64,000 nucleotides of DNA, taken from contig BPJU01000016.1 in assembly GCA_026004775.1 (NCBI GenBank), positions 87,997 to 151,996 on the forward strand, read 5' to 3'. This document shows positions 46,722-57,249 of this stretch, piece after piece. This DNA is from Pirellulaceae bacterium. GTDB taxonomy: Bacteria > Planctomycetota > Planctomycetia > Pirellulales > Pirellulaceae. The notes under the pieces were generated by a model. The model saw only the letters and a list, made by a program, of their open reading frames with translations, had not been told where the DNA came from and ran no database searches. Made by a program: the position numbers and the translations under genes. How positions within the stretch are numbered: the first letter of the stretch is position 1; the number at the start of each line of letters is the position of its first letter.

Positions 46722-47323
46722 TTATTGTTTGTTCAACAGAATGACTAGTAAGGATCCCGGACCGTGAGCTCCGATGACCAGGGACTGTTCAATATCGGCG
46801 GTCTTGGAGGGTCCGGAAATGAAACACCCATAACGGGTCGAATGGAGCCGCAATTGCGTGTAGGCTTGGTGCATATTAGCCACCACGGCCGATACCGGAA
46901 CGACCAGCACCAGGTGGCGTGTCAAGAAAAGGACGCTGCGCTGTCCTACCTGCCGCTCGTCGACCCACACGGCTCCGTTTTCGGCCACAGCCAGTTGGCC
47001 GGGCGCCACCAGAGCTCCAGGTCGTTCCAGGAGTGGGGCATGGATTGGGAAACTTCAGCGGGCGTGGTATTCGGTTCCAGGGCCAGCAGCAACCGCCGCT
47101 GCGACTGGCGCCACGGCGCGTATTGTTCGAGCTGCTGTTGCGCGGCAGCAGCATCTTCTACAAACCAACATTCTCCCCCCACACTGGTCAACACCTGACG
47201 AAACTGTTCCCGCAGATCGGAATATGTCACCCACGGCCCGTCCACAGGTGGCAAGGGGACTTGTGGCATTTGCAGATTTCGCAAACGGTCGAGGATGCGG
47301 TTTCGGCTACGAGTGGTTTCCAT
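46722..47323 (-). CDS. lutC: LUD-domain protein of lactate utilisation, frameshifted
   Basis: LutC belongs to the LutABC complex that oxidises L-lactate. The N-terminal part (from ATG 47323) ends in SWNDLELWWRP. The LUD core continues in another frame from GQLAVAENGAVWVDE, through LVVPVSAVVANMHQAY, to FISGPSKTADIEQSLVIGAHGPGSLLVILL, the hallmark of the family. The break is near 47009, where one added base in a GG run would join the frames into about 200 residues. The gene overlaps the end of lutB. Confidence 0.82.
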
Positions 47324-48710
47324 GACTCAGTTTTCGGCGGTGGAGTCGGCGGTATTGACTGGCGAATGAGGCTTTCGGAGGAACTGGAAGATCACGCTGT
47401 CGTGCCCACACATTGAAGCGGTTGTGGAGCAACCCGCGTGGCAACAGCCGGAGCGCCTTTCTTGCCAACCAGCCGGCCAACGCGAACAGTCGCGGGTGCC
47501 GTGCCAACCAGGAAAAACTCTTCATTGCCCACCGCTTCGCCCAGGAAAGCTCGCTTTGGACCGCCCTTTGCCGCCGCATAAGCAGCAGTTGTTCATGCAG
47601 ATTGATCCGCACAGGACAGACATCGGTGCATGATCCACACAGGCTGCATGCGAAGGGCAAACTGGCGTAGGCATGCGGGTCGCGGGCCGGATTGAGGATC
47701 GAGCCGATGGGACCGGGTACCGTGGCCCGGTAACTGTGCCCGCCGCTACGCCGGTAAACAGGGCAAGTGTTCATGCATGCGCCGCAGCGGATACAATGGA
47801 GTGCCCGGCGGAATTCCGGCTGCGCTGCCAGGCTGCTGCGGCCGTTGTCCACCAGCACAATGTGCAGTTCACCCCCTGGGCGAGGTCCGTGGAAGTGGGA
47901 CGTATAGGTGGTGATCGGCTGGCCCGTGGCCGAACGTGCCAGCAAGCGAAGAAACACAGCCAAATCCGCCGCTCTGGGTATCAGTTTTTCGATACCCATC
48001 GAGGCGATATGCAGGCGGGGTAATCCGACGCCCAGATCGGCATTGCCTTCGTTGGTGCAGATCACGATCCCCCCGGTTTCCGCCACGGCAAAGTTCACCC
48101 CGGTTATCCCGGCTCCGGCACGCAAGAAGATTTCGCGCAAGTGCCGGCAAGCCGCCCGTGCCAGCCGAGTTGGATCGGTCTCGCCGGCCGGCGTTCCCAG
48201 ATGCTGATGAAAGGTTTGGCCCACTTCTTCTTTGCGGATGTGGATCGCCGGCAATACGATGTGGCTCGGTGCTTCGCGCCGCAATTGTACGATGCGCTCG
48301 CCCAGATCCGTATCGACGACGTCGATTCCGTGTTCGTGCAGGAACTCGTTCAGCCCGCACTCTTCGGTCAACATCGACTTGCTTTTGACGACCAGCCGCA
48401 CGTTATGGCGCTTCAGGATTTCCAGCACGATGCGGTTGTGTTCTTGTGCATCGTTTGCCCAGTGCACGACGGCGCCGCGCGCGGTGGCATTGCGCTCGAA
48501 CTGTTCCAGGTACTCGGGCCAGTGCGAAAGAACATGAGCCTTTATCTGGGAGGCTCGCTCGCGCAACTCTTCCCATTCCGGCACGCTGGCCGCTGCCTTG
48601 TCCCGCTTGGCCCGCACGAACCACAGTGCGCGATCATGCCAGGCCGTCCGTTCCGGGTCGCGAACGAAAGCGGCTGCCAATCGCGGGTGCAGTGAACTGG
48701 AGCGGCTCAT
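47307..48710 (-). CDS. lutB: LutB, iron-sulfur protein of lactate utilisation
   Basis: The 467-residue protein combines a LUD-like region (KSKSMLTEECGLNEFLHEHGIDVVDTDLGE, AETGGIVICTNEGNADLG) with two 4Fe-4S motifs in CIRCGACMNTCPVYRRSGGHSY and CSLCGSCTDVCPVRINLHE. This is the LutB layout, linking lactate oxidation to electron transfer. ATG 48710 overlaps the lutA stop (ATGA), and the 3' end overlaps lutC by 17 bases, so the three genes are a translationally coupled operon. Confidence 0.94.
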   Translation of the reverse strand: MSRSSSLHPRLAAAFVRDPERTAWHDRALWFVRAKRDKAAASVPEWEELRERASQIKAHVLSHWPEYLEQFERNATARGAVVHWANDAQEHNRIVLEILKRHNVRLVVKSKSMLTEECGLNEFLHEHGIDVVDTDLGERIVQLRREAPSHIVLPAIHIRKEEVGQTFHQHLGTPAGETDPTRLARAACRHLREIFLRAGAGITGVNFAVAETGGIVICTNEGNADLGVGLPRLHIASMGIEKLIPRAADLAVFLRLLARSATGQPITTYTSHFHGPRPGGELHIVLVDNGRSSLAAQPEFRRALHCIRCGACMNTCPVYRRSGGHSYRATVPGPIGSILNPARDPHAYASLPFACSLCGSCTDVCPVRINLHEQLLLMRRQRAVQSELSWAKRWAMKSFSWLARHPRLFALAGWLARKALRLLPRGLLHNRFNVWARQRDLPVPPKASFASQYRRLHRRKLSHGNHS

Positions 48711-49495
48711 TGCGTCACCTCATCTGCCGGCACAGCCCCGGCAACCGGCTCGGCCTGAGCTTCATCCAGCAACTGCGCCACATGGAGAAACCGAAACCGA
48801 TACCCATGACGGCGGGCCAGACCTTCCAGATGCATCAAGCACGATACGTCCGTCGCCGTGATCACCTCCGTCCCCGCGCGCCGATGATCGTCCAACCGAT
48901 CCAGACCCATACGGCAGGAGACCGCTTCTTCCGAGACGGCAAACGTTCCTCCGAACCCGCAGCACTCGTCAGGTCGGTCAAGCTGTGAGAAGCGAATGCC
49001 CTCGAGCTGCTCCAGCAGTCGGCGAACCTTGTCGAACGACGGCTCTTGACGCTCGCTGGACCGAGCCAACCGCAATTCGCGCAATCCATGGCAACTGGCG
49101 TGCAGACCCACCTGGTGCGGAAAAGAACCTTTCCACTCGGTAGCGTGCAACACATCCACCAGAAACTCACACAATTCAAAAGTCCTTTTGGCGATCTGGT
49201 CGGCCAGTTCCGGGTCCCGTACCAGGTCATGAAAATGGTGCCGGACCATCGCTGTGCAACTTCCCGACGGGCAAACGATGTACGGGAAAGAAGCGAACAG
49301 TCGTAACCACCGTTCGGCCACCGGGGCCGCCTCCCGGGCACAACCCGTGTTGGCCATCGGCTGGCCGCAGCATGTCTGCCCTTGCGGATAGACCACCTCT
49401 ACGCCGCAACGTTCCAACAGGCGCAGCGTCGCCCAAGCCACTTCCGGAAAAAACTGATCGATGTAGCACGGTACAAACAGTGCTACCTGCACCAT
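48707..49495 (-). CDS. lutA: LutA, CCG-domain protein of lactate utilisation
   Basis: The 262-residue protein has two cysteine-rich CCG domains: CYIDQFFP with GQTCCGQP (about residues 10-55) and LHASCHGLREL with DECCGFGG (about 135-205), as in the heterodisulfide reductase-like LutA/GlcF group. They bind Fe-S centres. ATG 49495 starts the MVQVALFVPC block, with GGAGG close upstream; the frame is open further but the extension is not conserved. It is first in the lutABC operon. Confidence 0.92.
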   Translation of the reverse strand: MVQVALFVPCYIDQFFPEVAWATLRLLERCGVEVVYPQGQTCCGQPMANTGCAREAAPVAERWLRLFASFPYIVCPSGSCTAMVRHHFHDLVRDPELADQIAKRTFELCEFLVDVLHATEWKGSFPHQVGLHASCHGLRELRLARSSERQEPSFDKVRRLLEQLEGIRFSQLDRPDECCGFGGTFAVSEEAVSCRMGLDRLDDHRRAGTEVITATDVSCLMHLEGLARRHGYRFRFLHVAQLLDEAQAEPVAGAVPADEVTQ

Positions 49496-49579
49496 TACCT
49501 CCCACGCAGCGCTGCAAGGTCGCCCACCATATCTGTTGTGGAAGTATATGCTGTTTTCGGGCACCAGGAGTTCAAACGG

Positions 49580-51427
49580 TCACGATCCACGTCCAGGTGC
49601 TGCCAACTGCACCTGAAGCTGCACTTCGTTTTCTTCTCGGATGACCACCACCGTCACGGTTTCGCCCGGCCGGTGCTGGCGGAGCGCTTCAGCCAGAGCC
49701 TCCAGGTCGGGAATCGCCATATCTCCCAGTTTCACAATTACGTCACCCGTCTGTATGCCGGCGCGAGCAGCCGGCGTATCGGGGCGCACGGACGACACGC
49801 GCACGCCCGAAACCTCCGCTGCATAGTCCGGTACAATACCCAACGATGCCATGCCACCACGACGCCGGGGCTGGCTGGGCGCCTCGACGTAAGCGATCCG
49901 CTCCGGATGCTGAGCCAGCAGCTCCAGGAATCGTTCGGCATAGTCGATAATGCGCACCATCCCTTCCATATTCAGCCGTTCGACGTCGTCGTCCGGCGTG
50001 TGGTAGGTATCGGTCAAACCGGTGAAGAAGAAAACCACCGGTATTTTGTTCCGATAAAAGCTGTAATGGTCGCTGGCCGCCATGACCCCGGGGATCTTCT
50101 TGATGGACAAATCCGTACTCTTCGCTGCCTCATCTACCAGAGGCTCGAATCCTTTGCCGCTCCCCACGCCGTGTACTTCCAGTTGGTTATTGCGGAGAGT
50201 ACCAATCATGTCGAAATTGACCATCGCCACCGTATTCTCGATGGGAAACAGCGGATGGCTGACGTAGTAGTTGCTGCCCAACAGCCCGCGTTCTTCGGCG
50301 CTGAAAGCGGCGAAGACCAAACGGCGCGACAGGCGTTCCGGTCGAGCACTGAAGCGCCGAGCCAGCTCCAGCAAAGCCGCCGTCCCCGAAGCGTTGTCAT
50401 CGGCACCATTGTGGATCTCCCGAGAATTGGGACGGCGCGAACCAAATCCCCCGTTGCCCAAATGGTCGTAGTGAGCCCCGATGACGATGGTGTCCTGAAC
50501 GTTGGGATCCGCCGGTTCCAATACCCCTATCACGTTCACAACAGAGACCGTTTCGCGCCGGAAACGAAACGCCAGCCGGGCTGTCCATCCGGGAAGCTCC
50601 ATCGACACCGGCTCCATCCGCTGGTCAATATACGATTCGATTTCCTCCAGTGACCGAAGCGTGTTGTCCCCGGCCCGGATCGGTGTTTGGGAGAAGATCT
50701 TGTCGGCAATCTCCATTTTGAGCATGGCGAACGGAATCTTTGCGTTCCGCACTCCTGGATTGGAAGGCAAAAAGGCGTCCGCTTTTTCTTTGCGGGCGGT
50801 GAAAGGATCATTCACCAGCAACACGCCGGCCGCCTTATGGTCGGTGGCTTGCTTGAGTTTGTTGACGATGTAGGAGTGGGCCGTCGTGTTGCGGCCGTCA
50901 AAACGGCTGTCGGCCAGATCCTGCTGCGGTTCGCGGCGTATCACCAGCACGATCTTGCCCTCGACATCCACATTGCGATAGTCGTCATATTGCAGGTCCG
51001 GAGCCGTTATGCCGTAGCCCGCAAAGACGACCGGCGCCGAGACGGTAACATCCTCTCCCGTGAAAAACGGTACGAACTGCTCGCCCAGATCCAAAGACCA
51101 CTCGGTCCCATCCGGCGCGTGCAGAACCAGATGCGTTTCGGCCGGCACGGGTGATTCGCCCAGCGTGATTTCGAACGGCTGGAAATACGAGCCGTCCGGT
51201 ACGCCGCTTTTGAGCCCCAGCCGCTGGAATTCGTCCCGAATATACTGCGCTGCTTTGTCCAAGCCTTCCGTTCCTGGTCCCCGCCCTTGCAGCTCATCGG
51301 ACGCCAGATAAGTGACGTCCTGGGTGATCCGTGCCAGAGCAGTCGACTCGCCGGCAAGCAAGTTACCGGCTGTGATAGAACAGAGAGAAAAGAAAACAAC
51401 CGGCCACACAAGGTTCACTCGTTTCAT
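49580..51427 (-). CDS. M28-family aminopeptidase with PDZ domain
   Basis: The 615-residue exported protein has a signal peptide (about residues 1-24), a protease-associated insertion, and the M28 zinc-peptidase core with metal ligands in VIGAHYDHLG, GADDNASGTAALLE, FSAEERGLLGS, VNFDMIG and SDHYSFY. A PDZ domain at the C-terminus (SSVRPDTPAARAGIQTGDVIVKLGD, about residues 535-600) may regulate or target it. It probably cleaves peptides outside the cytoplasm. ATG 51427 has CAGGAG upstream. Confidence 0.92.
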   Translation of the reverse strand: MKRVNLVWPVVFFSLCSITAGNLLAGESTALARITQDVTYLASDELQGRGPGTEGLDKAAQYIRDEFQRLGLKSGVPDGSYFQPFEITLGESPVPAETHLVLHAPDGTEWSLDLGEQFVPFFTGEDVTVSAPVVFAGYGITAPDLQYDDYRNVDVEGKIVLVIRREPQQDLADSRFDGRNTTAHSYIVNKLKQATDHKAAGVLLVNDPFTARKEKADAFLPSNPGVRNAKIPFAMLKMEIADKIFSQTPIRAGDNTLRSLEEIESYIDQRMEPVSMELPGWTARLAFRFRRETVSVVNVIGVLEPADPNVQDTIVIGAHYDHLGNGGFGSRRPNSREIHNGADDNASGTAALLELARRFSARPERLSRRLVFAAFSAEERGLLGSNYYVSHPLFPIENTVAMVNFDMIGTLRNNQLEVHGVGSGKGFEPLVDEAAKSTDLSIKKIPGVMAASDHYSFYRNKIPVVFFFTGLTDTYHTPDDDVERLNMEGMVRIIDYAERFLELLAQHPERIAYVEAPSQPRRRGGMASLGIVPDYAAEVSGVRVSSVRPDTPAARAGIQTGDVIVKLGDMAIPDLEALAEALRQHRPGETVTVVVIREENEVQLQVQLAAPGRGS

Positions 51428-51603
51428 GGATAGGCTCCTGGCAGACGACATCGGAATAATAACGCATTCACCGTGCTTCGCGCAGACACAGTGCCGGCAG
51501 CACGTGGCCCTACCAAAACCTTATCCATCTTAGCCGGCCCGGGGCGGGACTGCGAGTGGCGAACGTGCGCTGCACTACGGCCGGCACAACGGATGCGGTT
51601 CGA

Positions 51604-52749
51604 TTATTCCCCGGAATAGATATGGCAATAGCTCTCGTACCGCCGCAGGTCGATACGGCCGTCAGCCACCGCGTCTTTTACCGCACAATAATCCTCGTGG
51701 CGATGGGTGCAATCCGGATATCGGCACCGATCGACATAAGGGCGGAATTCGGGGAAAAAGCCGGCCAGTTCTTCCGGGGCGACATCCCAGAGTTGGAACT
51801 GCCGGATGCCCGGCGTATCGACGACGAATCCACCGCACTGAAGAGGGATCCATTCGGCGGTGGTGGTGGTATGGCGCCCTTTGTGGGTATCTTCGCTTAT
51901 GGGTTGCACGCGCAGATTCAGTCCCGGTTCGATGGCGTTCAGCAAGGAAGACTTCCCGACGCCGCTTTGGCCGGCCACCGCCGAGGCCCGTCCCACGATC
52001 GCTCGCCGCAACCGATCGATTCCCTGTCCGGTAAGTGCCGACACGGCGAGCACCTGATAGCCGAGTTGGGCGTAGACGCCGAGGAACGGCTGGAGGTCAG
52101 CCGGATGGCATAGATCCAGCTTGTTGATGCAGATAAGCGGACGCAGGCCGTATCGCTCGGCGGTCACCAGAAACCGGTCGATCAGGTTCGGTTTCAGCTC
52201 CGGTTCGGCCACACTGGCTACGATGATCAGTTGGTCGACGTTGGCCACCAGGACCTGTTTTTGGCCTTTGTTTTCACGGCATAGCACAGTGCGGCGCGGT
52301 TCGATTCTTTCGATGACCCCGGTGTTGCCGGGTTCGGGCCGGAACAAAACTTCGTCGCCGGCGGCCACGACGTGCCGTTCGTCGCTGGCCAAAGTGCGCA
52401 ACAACCGGCGGGTGGCGCACTGGTAGCGCTGGCCGTCGTCGGTCATCACGTCGCTCAGCAAGCCGTGGACACTCAACACCCGCCCGCGCAAACAGCGGCT
52501 TTCATCCACCTCCAGTTGTACAGGCAAACCCTCGGCCGCATCCTCCAGGGGCGTGCCGACCACGGTGCGCTTGCGTGCGTACTCGCCGCGAGACCCGATC
52601 CGTTCTTCAGCGGTCAGTCGATCTTCGTCGAGTTGGTCGTTACGAAACGAGCGGGTCCAGTCGGTCTGGCGGCGGCGCGGATCGTACTCTTTCCGGAATG
52701 CCGCACGGAATTTCTTCTTGCCCGAGGATCGGTCATCCCGGTGGCTCAT
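51604..52749 (-). CDS. rsgA: Ribosome small-subunit-dependent GTPase A
   Basis: RsgA (YjeQ) matures the 30S subunit. The circularly permuted G domain is clear: ICINKLDL (G4) precedes the P-loop GQSGVGKSSLLNAI and the G3 motif DTPGIRQF. The N-terminal OB part follows a basic extension of about 70 residues. The C-terminal zinc finger has CRYPDCTHRHEDYCAVKDAV. The length of 381 is normal. Its start overlaps the stop of ftsH (ATGA), so the two genes are coupled. Confidence 0.95.
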   Translation of the reverse strand: MSHRDDRSSGKKKFRAAFRKEYDPRRRQTDWTRSFRNDQLDEDRLTAEERIGSRGEYARKRTVVGTPLEDAAEGLPVQLEVDESRCLRGRVLSVHGLLSDVMTDDGQRYQCATRRLLRTLASDERHVVAAGDEVLFRPEPGNTGVIERIEPRRTVLCRENKGQKQVLVANVDQLIIVASVAEPELKPNLIDRFLVTAERYGLRPLICINKLDLCHPADLQPFLGVYAQLGYQVLAVSALTGQGIDRLRRAIVGRASAVAGQSGVGKSSLLNAIEPGLNLRVQPISEDTHKGRHTTTTAEWIPLQCGGFVVDTPGIRQFQLWDVAPEELAGFFPEFRPYVDRCRYPDCTHRHEDYCAVKDAVADGRIDLRRYESYCHIYSGE

Positions 52750-54779
52750 GGCTGCTCCTGCTTGCGAGGTGCGGGTGAGGCGGCGGGTTTGGAGGCGGGA
52801 CGGCCGTCGGAGTCGGGCGCAGACGAGGCGATCGTCCCGCTTTGGGCCGGAGGCCCTAAAATCGCTTCGATCTCGCTCTCCTCCAGCTCCTCCTCATCTA
52901 CCAAGGCCCGGGCCAACCGATCCAATTGATCGCGGTATGTCCGCAACAGCTCCGTGGCCCGTTGATCCGCTTCGGAAAGTATCCTGGCCACCTCTTCGTC
53001 GATCAATTCCATGGTGTGTTCACTGAACTGCCGCTGCTGGTGGATTTCCCTGCCCAGAAACGGATCGTCCTCGGTGATCTTATAACTGACCGGTCCCAGT
53101 CGTTCGCTCATGCCCCAATGCGCCACCATGTGGCGCGCCAGCCGCGTGACTCTTTCCAGATCGTCTTCGGCACCCACCGAGGTTTCCTGGTAGACGAGTT
53201 TCTCGGCGGCGCGTCCTCCCAGACCCACCACAAGCTGATCCAGAAGTTCGCGTTGTGATCGATTGAGTCGTTCGTCGATCGGTACGATATGCGTCACGCC
53301 CAGAGCACGACCTCGCGGGATAATCGACACCTTGTGGACACGATGCGCTCCGGGCAGCTTCCAGGCAGTCAGTGCGTGGCCGGCTTCATGATACGCCGTA
53401 CGCTCTTTTTCCTTGTCGGTAAGCACGTCTTCCCGTAGTGCCCCCATCAGCACTTTATCCAGGGCGTACTCGAAGTCGGACATGTCGACGCGTGACTTGT
53501 CCTGGCGAGCCGCCCACAGAGCGGCTTCGTTGACGATATTTCGGATGTCCGCCCCGGTAAGGCCGATGGTGCTGGCGGCTAGTTTTTCCAGGTCGACATC
53601 GTCGGCCAGCGGAACGTCGCGGACATGCACTTTAAAAATCTCGAGTCTTCCTTTTTGGGTGGGCCGGCCCACAGTGATATGCCGGTCAAAACGTCCGGGC
53701 CGGAGCAGAGCCGGATCCAGAACGTCCGGACGGTTGGTCGCCGCCATCACAATTACCGAGTCGGCCGGGGTAAAGCCGTCCATTTCGCTGAGGATCTGGT
53801 TGAGCGTCTGTTCGCGTTCGTCGTGGCCGCCTCCCAGCCCGGCACCGCGCTGGCGCCCCACGGCATCGATTTCGTCGATGAAAATGATCGACGGCGCGAC
53901 CTCCTTGGCCGTGCGGAAAAGGTCACGCACTCGGCTGGCACCCACCCCGACGAACATCTGGATGAACTCGCTACCGCTTACGGAAAAGAACGGCACACCG
54001 GCTTCCCCGGCAACGGCTCGAGCCAGCAACGTCTTGCCGGTGCCGGGCGGACCATTCAGGAGCACGCCTTTCGGAACGCGCCCTCCCAGACGCTGGAATT
54101 TCTGGGGATTTTTCAGATAGTCCACGATCTCTTGCAAATCCGCCTTCACTCCTTCCAACCCGGCCACGTCGTCGAAAGTTACTCGCTGCCGCGAAGCTTC
54201 ATAGCGCCGAGCCGGACTCTTGGTAAAGCCCGACAAAAAACCGCCTCCCAACAACTGGTCCCGCGTGCGGCGGAAAGAGAGCCAAATCAACAAAGCCAGA
54301 ATCAGAGGAGCGGCCCATATTAGGCCGTAAAGTAACAGCATCGAGTTGTCGGGCGGCGTCACCGCATAAGTCACATTCTTCTCCTGAAGCAGCGCGGTCA
54401 GCCGTCCCAGCTCGTCGCTGTTGTTACGAGGCAGATTCACGCGGAACTGCTTTTTCAGTTTCACCGGCTTGCCCTGGGCATCGGTACGCGGCTGTACCAA
54501 CTCTCCCTTGGCATTGAATGTCGCCGGCGCCTCGGGCGCTTCTTTGAACACACCCACCGCCGTCGTATCGGAAAGCTCGACGTATTGGATATTGTTCTTG
54601 GCTAGTTGTTCCAGAAAGAACGAATAAGGAACTTCCGATCGTTCCGGTCCCATCCGCATCAGCAGGAATCCTACCAGCACCACAATGATCAAAGGCAGGA
54701 TCCACCAAGGAGGCTGGGGGCGCCGACTGGTGCTGTCGCCGTTCGAGGAAGTGGGTTGGGAGCCTTGCGGCTGTTCCAT
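52746..54779 (-). CDS. ftsH: ATP-dependent zinc metalloprotease FtsH
   Basis: FtsH is a membrane-bound AAA+ protease that degrades unfolded or regulatory proteins. Two membrane segments are visible ([18 protein letters not shown] and [19 protein letters not shown]). The AAA+ module has [18 protein letters not shown] and [24 protein letters not shown], and the zinc site is HEAGH in [13 protein letters not shown]. The C-terminus is a low-complexity serine/alanine/proline stretch. ATG 54779 has GAGG upstream; ATG 54803 is possible but has a purine run directly adjacent. Confidence 0.96.
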   Translation of the reverse strand: MEQPQGSQPTSSNGDSTSRRPQPPWWILPLIIVVLVGFLLMRMGPERSEVPYSFFLEQLAKNNIQYVELSDTTAVGVFKEAPEAPATFNAKGELVQPRTDAQGKPVKLKKQFRVNLPRNNSDELGRLTALLQEKNVTYAVTPPDNSMLLLYGLIWAAPLILALLIWLSFRRTRDQLLGGGFLSGFTKSPARRYEASRQRVTFDDVAGLEGVKADLQEIVDYLKNPQKFQRLGGRVPKGVLLNGPPGTGKTLLARAVAGEAGVPFFSVSGSEFIQMFVGVGASRVRDLFRTAKEVAPSIIFIDEIDAVGRQRGAGLGGGHDEREQTLNQILSEMDGFTPADSVIVMAATNRPDVLDPALLRPGRFDRHITVGRPTQKGRLEIFKVHVRDVPLADDVDLEKLAASTIGLTGADIRNIVNEAALWAARQDKSRVDMSDFEYALDKVLMGALREDVLTDKEKERTAYHEAGHALTAWKLPGAHRVHKVSIIPRGRALGVTHIVPIDERLNRSQRELLDQLVVGLGGRAAEKLVYQETSVGAEDDLERVTRLARHMVAHWGMSERLGPVSYKITEDDPFLGREIHQQRQFSEHTMELIDEEVARILSEADQRATELLRTYRDQLDRLARALVDEEELEESEIEAILGPPAQSGTIASSAPDSDGRPASKPAASPAPRKQEQP

Positions 54780-55080
54780 GTTCTGCCTCACGCCATCCTT
54801 CATTCCTTCTGTTGGTCATATCGACCGCCGGCCCGTAACCGGCGGACACCTTTCTTTGATCGTACCTGGATCGGCCGTCTGCGAACAGCCTTCCGGCGCA
54901 TCCGCTCCGGGAGAATTCACCAGGATCTGCGTGGCATCATCGACATAGCGGCTCAGTTCGGATAATCTCGCGTGAGGGAGGGCGGTGCGTCCCGCTGCCG
55001 GCCAGAGGGGCCGGTGGCGAGGGATGGGGAACCGGTTTTCCACAACCGCCACTCGACGGCGGCTCAGCGAGCGGCCACTG

Positions 55081-55389
55081 ATGCCCAAACGTAACCGAAA
55101 CCGACTGCAATTTGCCCTCAGCGATCTGCTGGTGGTGATGGCCATTGGCGCGGCCAGTGGCATGATGGGCCATTATTTGATTCGCGCTTTGGACAACCCG
55201 ACACGCCCCAACCGCGTCTTGCTGTTCGTTGTCGTCGCGGCCGGCCCGATGGTGCTGCTGTCGGCCGTGGCCATGCTGAAGGCTCTTGTCACATTATATG
55301 AAACCCCTCCTGGCGGATCAGGGCGTCCAAATGCGCCGCCACACATCGAGGAAGAAAATCCAGGTGATAACCTCCCTCCAGGCAACTGA
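55081..55389 (+). CDS. Small membrane protein
   Basis: The 102-residue product has two hydrophobic segments (LSDLLVVMAIGAASGMMGHYL and LLFVVVAAGPMVLLSAVAML) and a hydrophilic C-terminus. It begins at ATG 55081 and overlaps about 100 bases with the oppositely oriented deacetylase gene at their 3' ends. I know no function. The overlap makes it less certain than its neighbours. Confidence 0.5.
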   Translation: MPKRNRNRLQFALSDLLVVMAIGAASGMMGHYLIRALDNPTRPNRVLLFVVVAAGPMVLLSAVAMLKALVTLYETPPGGSGRPNAPPHIEEENPGDNLPPGN

Positions 55390-56239
55390 CAATCCGCCCT
55401 TGTGCGAACCGATGGGCGATTGTCAATGTAAATTCGGTCAGTATGCGGAAATCGTCGACTTCCAGGTCCAGACCGCCGATCGGGTCGAGTCGGTGGGCAT
55501 CAAAGCCGGCGCTGACGAAGATGAGCTGAGGTTGGACTTTCTCCGCAAAGCTTTCTAATTGTACCTGGAAACGCTGGTGGTATTCGTGCGGTGGGGTGCC
55601 GAAGGCAATGGGGACGTTGCAAGTGAACCCGAGGCCCGGGCCGGCGCCGGTTTCGTCGGCTGCTCCCGTACCCGGGTAGAAGGGAAAACGGTGGATCGAG
55701 AAAAAGCCGACGCGTTCGCTGGTCCAAAAAATCTCCTGCGTTCCGTTACCGTGATGCACATCCCAATCGACGATCATCACTCGGTCCAGGCCCAATACAT
55801 CGAGGGCATACTGAGCGGCGACGGCCACGTGGTCGATCAGGCAGAACCCCATCGGGGCCGACGGCCGGGCGTGGTGTCCGGGCGGGCGCACCAGGCACAA
55901 GGCGTTCGTGTCTTCTGCGACCAGCACGCGGCGGGTGGCGTCGCATACGACTCCCGCAGCTCGGCACGCCGCTCGATACGACTGCCGGCTGACGACCGTG
56001 TCGATCTCGATCCGGCCCCCGCCTTGCCGGCAAACGGCCTCCAGCCAGGCAAGATACTCGCGTGCATGCACGCGCTGCAGATCGTCCAGCGTGGCGTCGA
56101 TCGACGGCGGCTGCGAGCACCTTTGCCACATACCGGAATCTTGTAGATACGTGACGGTCCGCCTCAAACGGTCCGCACATTCCGGATGGTCCCCGGTGTC
56201 ATGCTCCAGGAAAAGCGGATCGTAATAAATCAGAGTCAT
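55289..56239 (-). CDS. Histone deacetylase family (AcuC/acetylpolyamine deacetylase-like) protein
   Basis: The 316-residue enzyme of the HDAC superfamily removes acetyl groups from lysine or polyamines using zinc. Key blocks are HPECADRLRR, RPPGHHA (tandem histidines), DWDVHHGNG (zinc-binding aspartate and histidine), SAGFDAHRLDPIGG and CLEGGYH. Bacterial members act on acetyl-CoA synthetase, acetoin-related targets or acetylpolyamines. The substrate cannot be chosen here. Confidence 0.92.
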   Translation of the reverse strand: MTLIYYDPLFLEHDTGDHPECADRLRRTVTYLQDSGMWQRCSQPPSIDATLDDLQRVHAREYLAWLEAVCRQGGGRIEIDTVVSRQSYRAACRAAGVVCDATRRVLVAEDTNALCLVRPPGHHARPSAPMGFCLIDHVAVAAQYALDVLGLDRVMIVDWDVHHGNGTQEIFWTSERVGFFSIHRFPFYPGTGAADETGAGPGLGFTCNVPIAFGTPPHEYHQRFQVQLESFAEKVQPQLIFVSAGFDAHRLDPIGGLDLEVDDFRILTEFTLTIAHRFAQGRIVSCLEGGYHLDFLPRCVAAHLDALIRQEGFHIM

Positions 56240-56283
56240 TGTTCGCGCCGTACGTACATTCGCTCAGCCTGTCGAGGCGGCGT

Positions 56284-57144
56284 CTACGAGGCCGGTCGCC
56301 GCACCACTCGATGAAAATGCAGTTGCACTTCTCGAGAAACCACCCTGCGGACCCCCTCCACCAAACACCGTGGCTCGTTATCCTCCTGACCCAAACGGAT
56401 GATCTCTTCCAATCGCGTCCCCGGGGTGACGGAGAACGCCGTCTGATGGATGATCTGGTTGCCGGCATCCAGTTCGGGTACCACAAAATGGCACGTTGCC
56501 CCATAAGTCAACATACGAGCCGCGTACGCATCGTGATACGGGCGCATACCGGGGAAACTGGGCAGCAGCCCGTGATGGAGATTGACGATCCGTCCACCGG
56601 CAAATTTCCAGCAGACGTGAGCCGGCAAAATGCGCATGTACCGGGCCAGCACGATGTAATCGATCTGGTACTGGTCCAGCAGATCGACCAGGCGGTCGTT
56701 GTCCGGGTTGCCCTGCGTGTCGCCGATCGGCTGCCAATCCACACCGAACTGTTCGGCGATGCCGCGGCACACCGGGCGATTGCCGATCATGAGCGCCGGC
56801 TCGGCTTTTACCAGCCCATCACGCACCGCACGTAAAAGGGCTAACGCCGGTTCGGGGCGATAGGTAGTCAGGATCGCTAAGCGCGGACGGCTGCCCCGCT
56901 CTTCGGGTGACCAGACGCGGACAGAAAGCTTCTTGTGCCGGCCGATCTCGGTAAGTGCTGCGCGTAGCTGGGCCAAGTCGGCGCGGGGAAGGTGCATCCG
57001 CACCAGCATGGCGAACACCGCCTGCTCGTCGTGATTGTACATCTGGATCTCAGCGATATTCGCCCCCTCGCCCGTCACGTAATGAATGATCGGGTCCGCC
57101 AGCCGGACGTTATCCGGTCCCACCGCGGTGATAAGTACTTCCAT
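56284..57144 (-). CDS. purU: Formyltetrahydrofolate deformylase
   Basis: PurU hydrolyses 10-formyltetrahydrofolate to formate and tetrahydrofolate. The N-terminal ACT domain (VGPDNVRLADPIIHYVTGEGANIAEIQMYN) and the formyltransferase core NLHHGLLPSFPGMRPYHDAY with the catalytic N-H pair, followed by GATCHFVVPELDAGNQIIHQ, are typical of the family. The length of 286 is normal. The neighbours are not folate genes, so this is probably a single transcription unit. Confidence 0.9.
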   Translation of the reverse strand: MEVLITAVGPDNVRLADPIIHYVTGEGANIAEIQMYNHDEQAVFAMLVRMHLPRADLAQLRAALTEIGRHKKLSVRVWSPEERGSRPRLAILTTYRPEPALALLRAVRDGLVKAEPALMIGNRPVCRGIAEQFGVDWQPIGDTQGNPDNDRLVDLLDQYQIDYIVLARYMRILPAHVCWKFAGGRIVNLHHGLLPSFPGMRPYHDAYAARMLTYGATCHFVVPELDAGNQIIHQTAFSVTPGTRLEEIIRLGQEDNEPRCLVEGVRRVVSREVQLHFHRVVRRPAS

Positions 57145-57249
57145 GACGGCCTTCCTTGCTGGTCAATTTGCGCTTCCTGTGGTAGTTTTTAGAGTTGCGT
57201 AGGACTGGGGTTATTCTGGTGCGGAGAACCTGGAAAGACAACACCGCTT

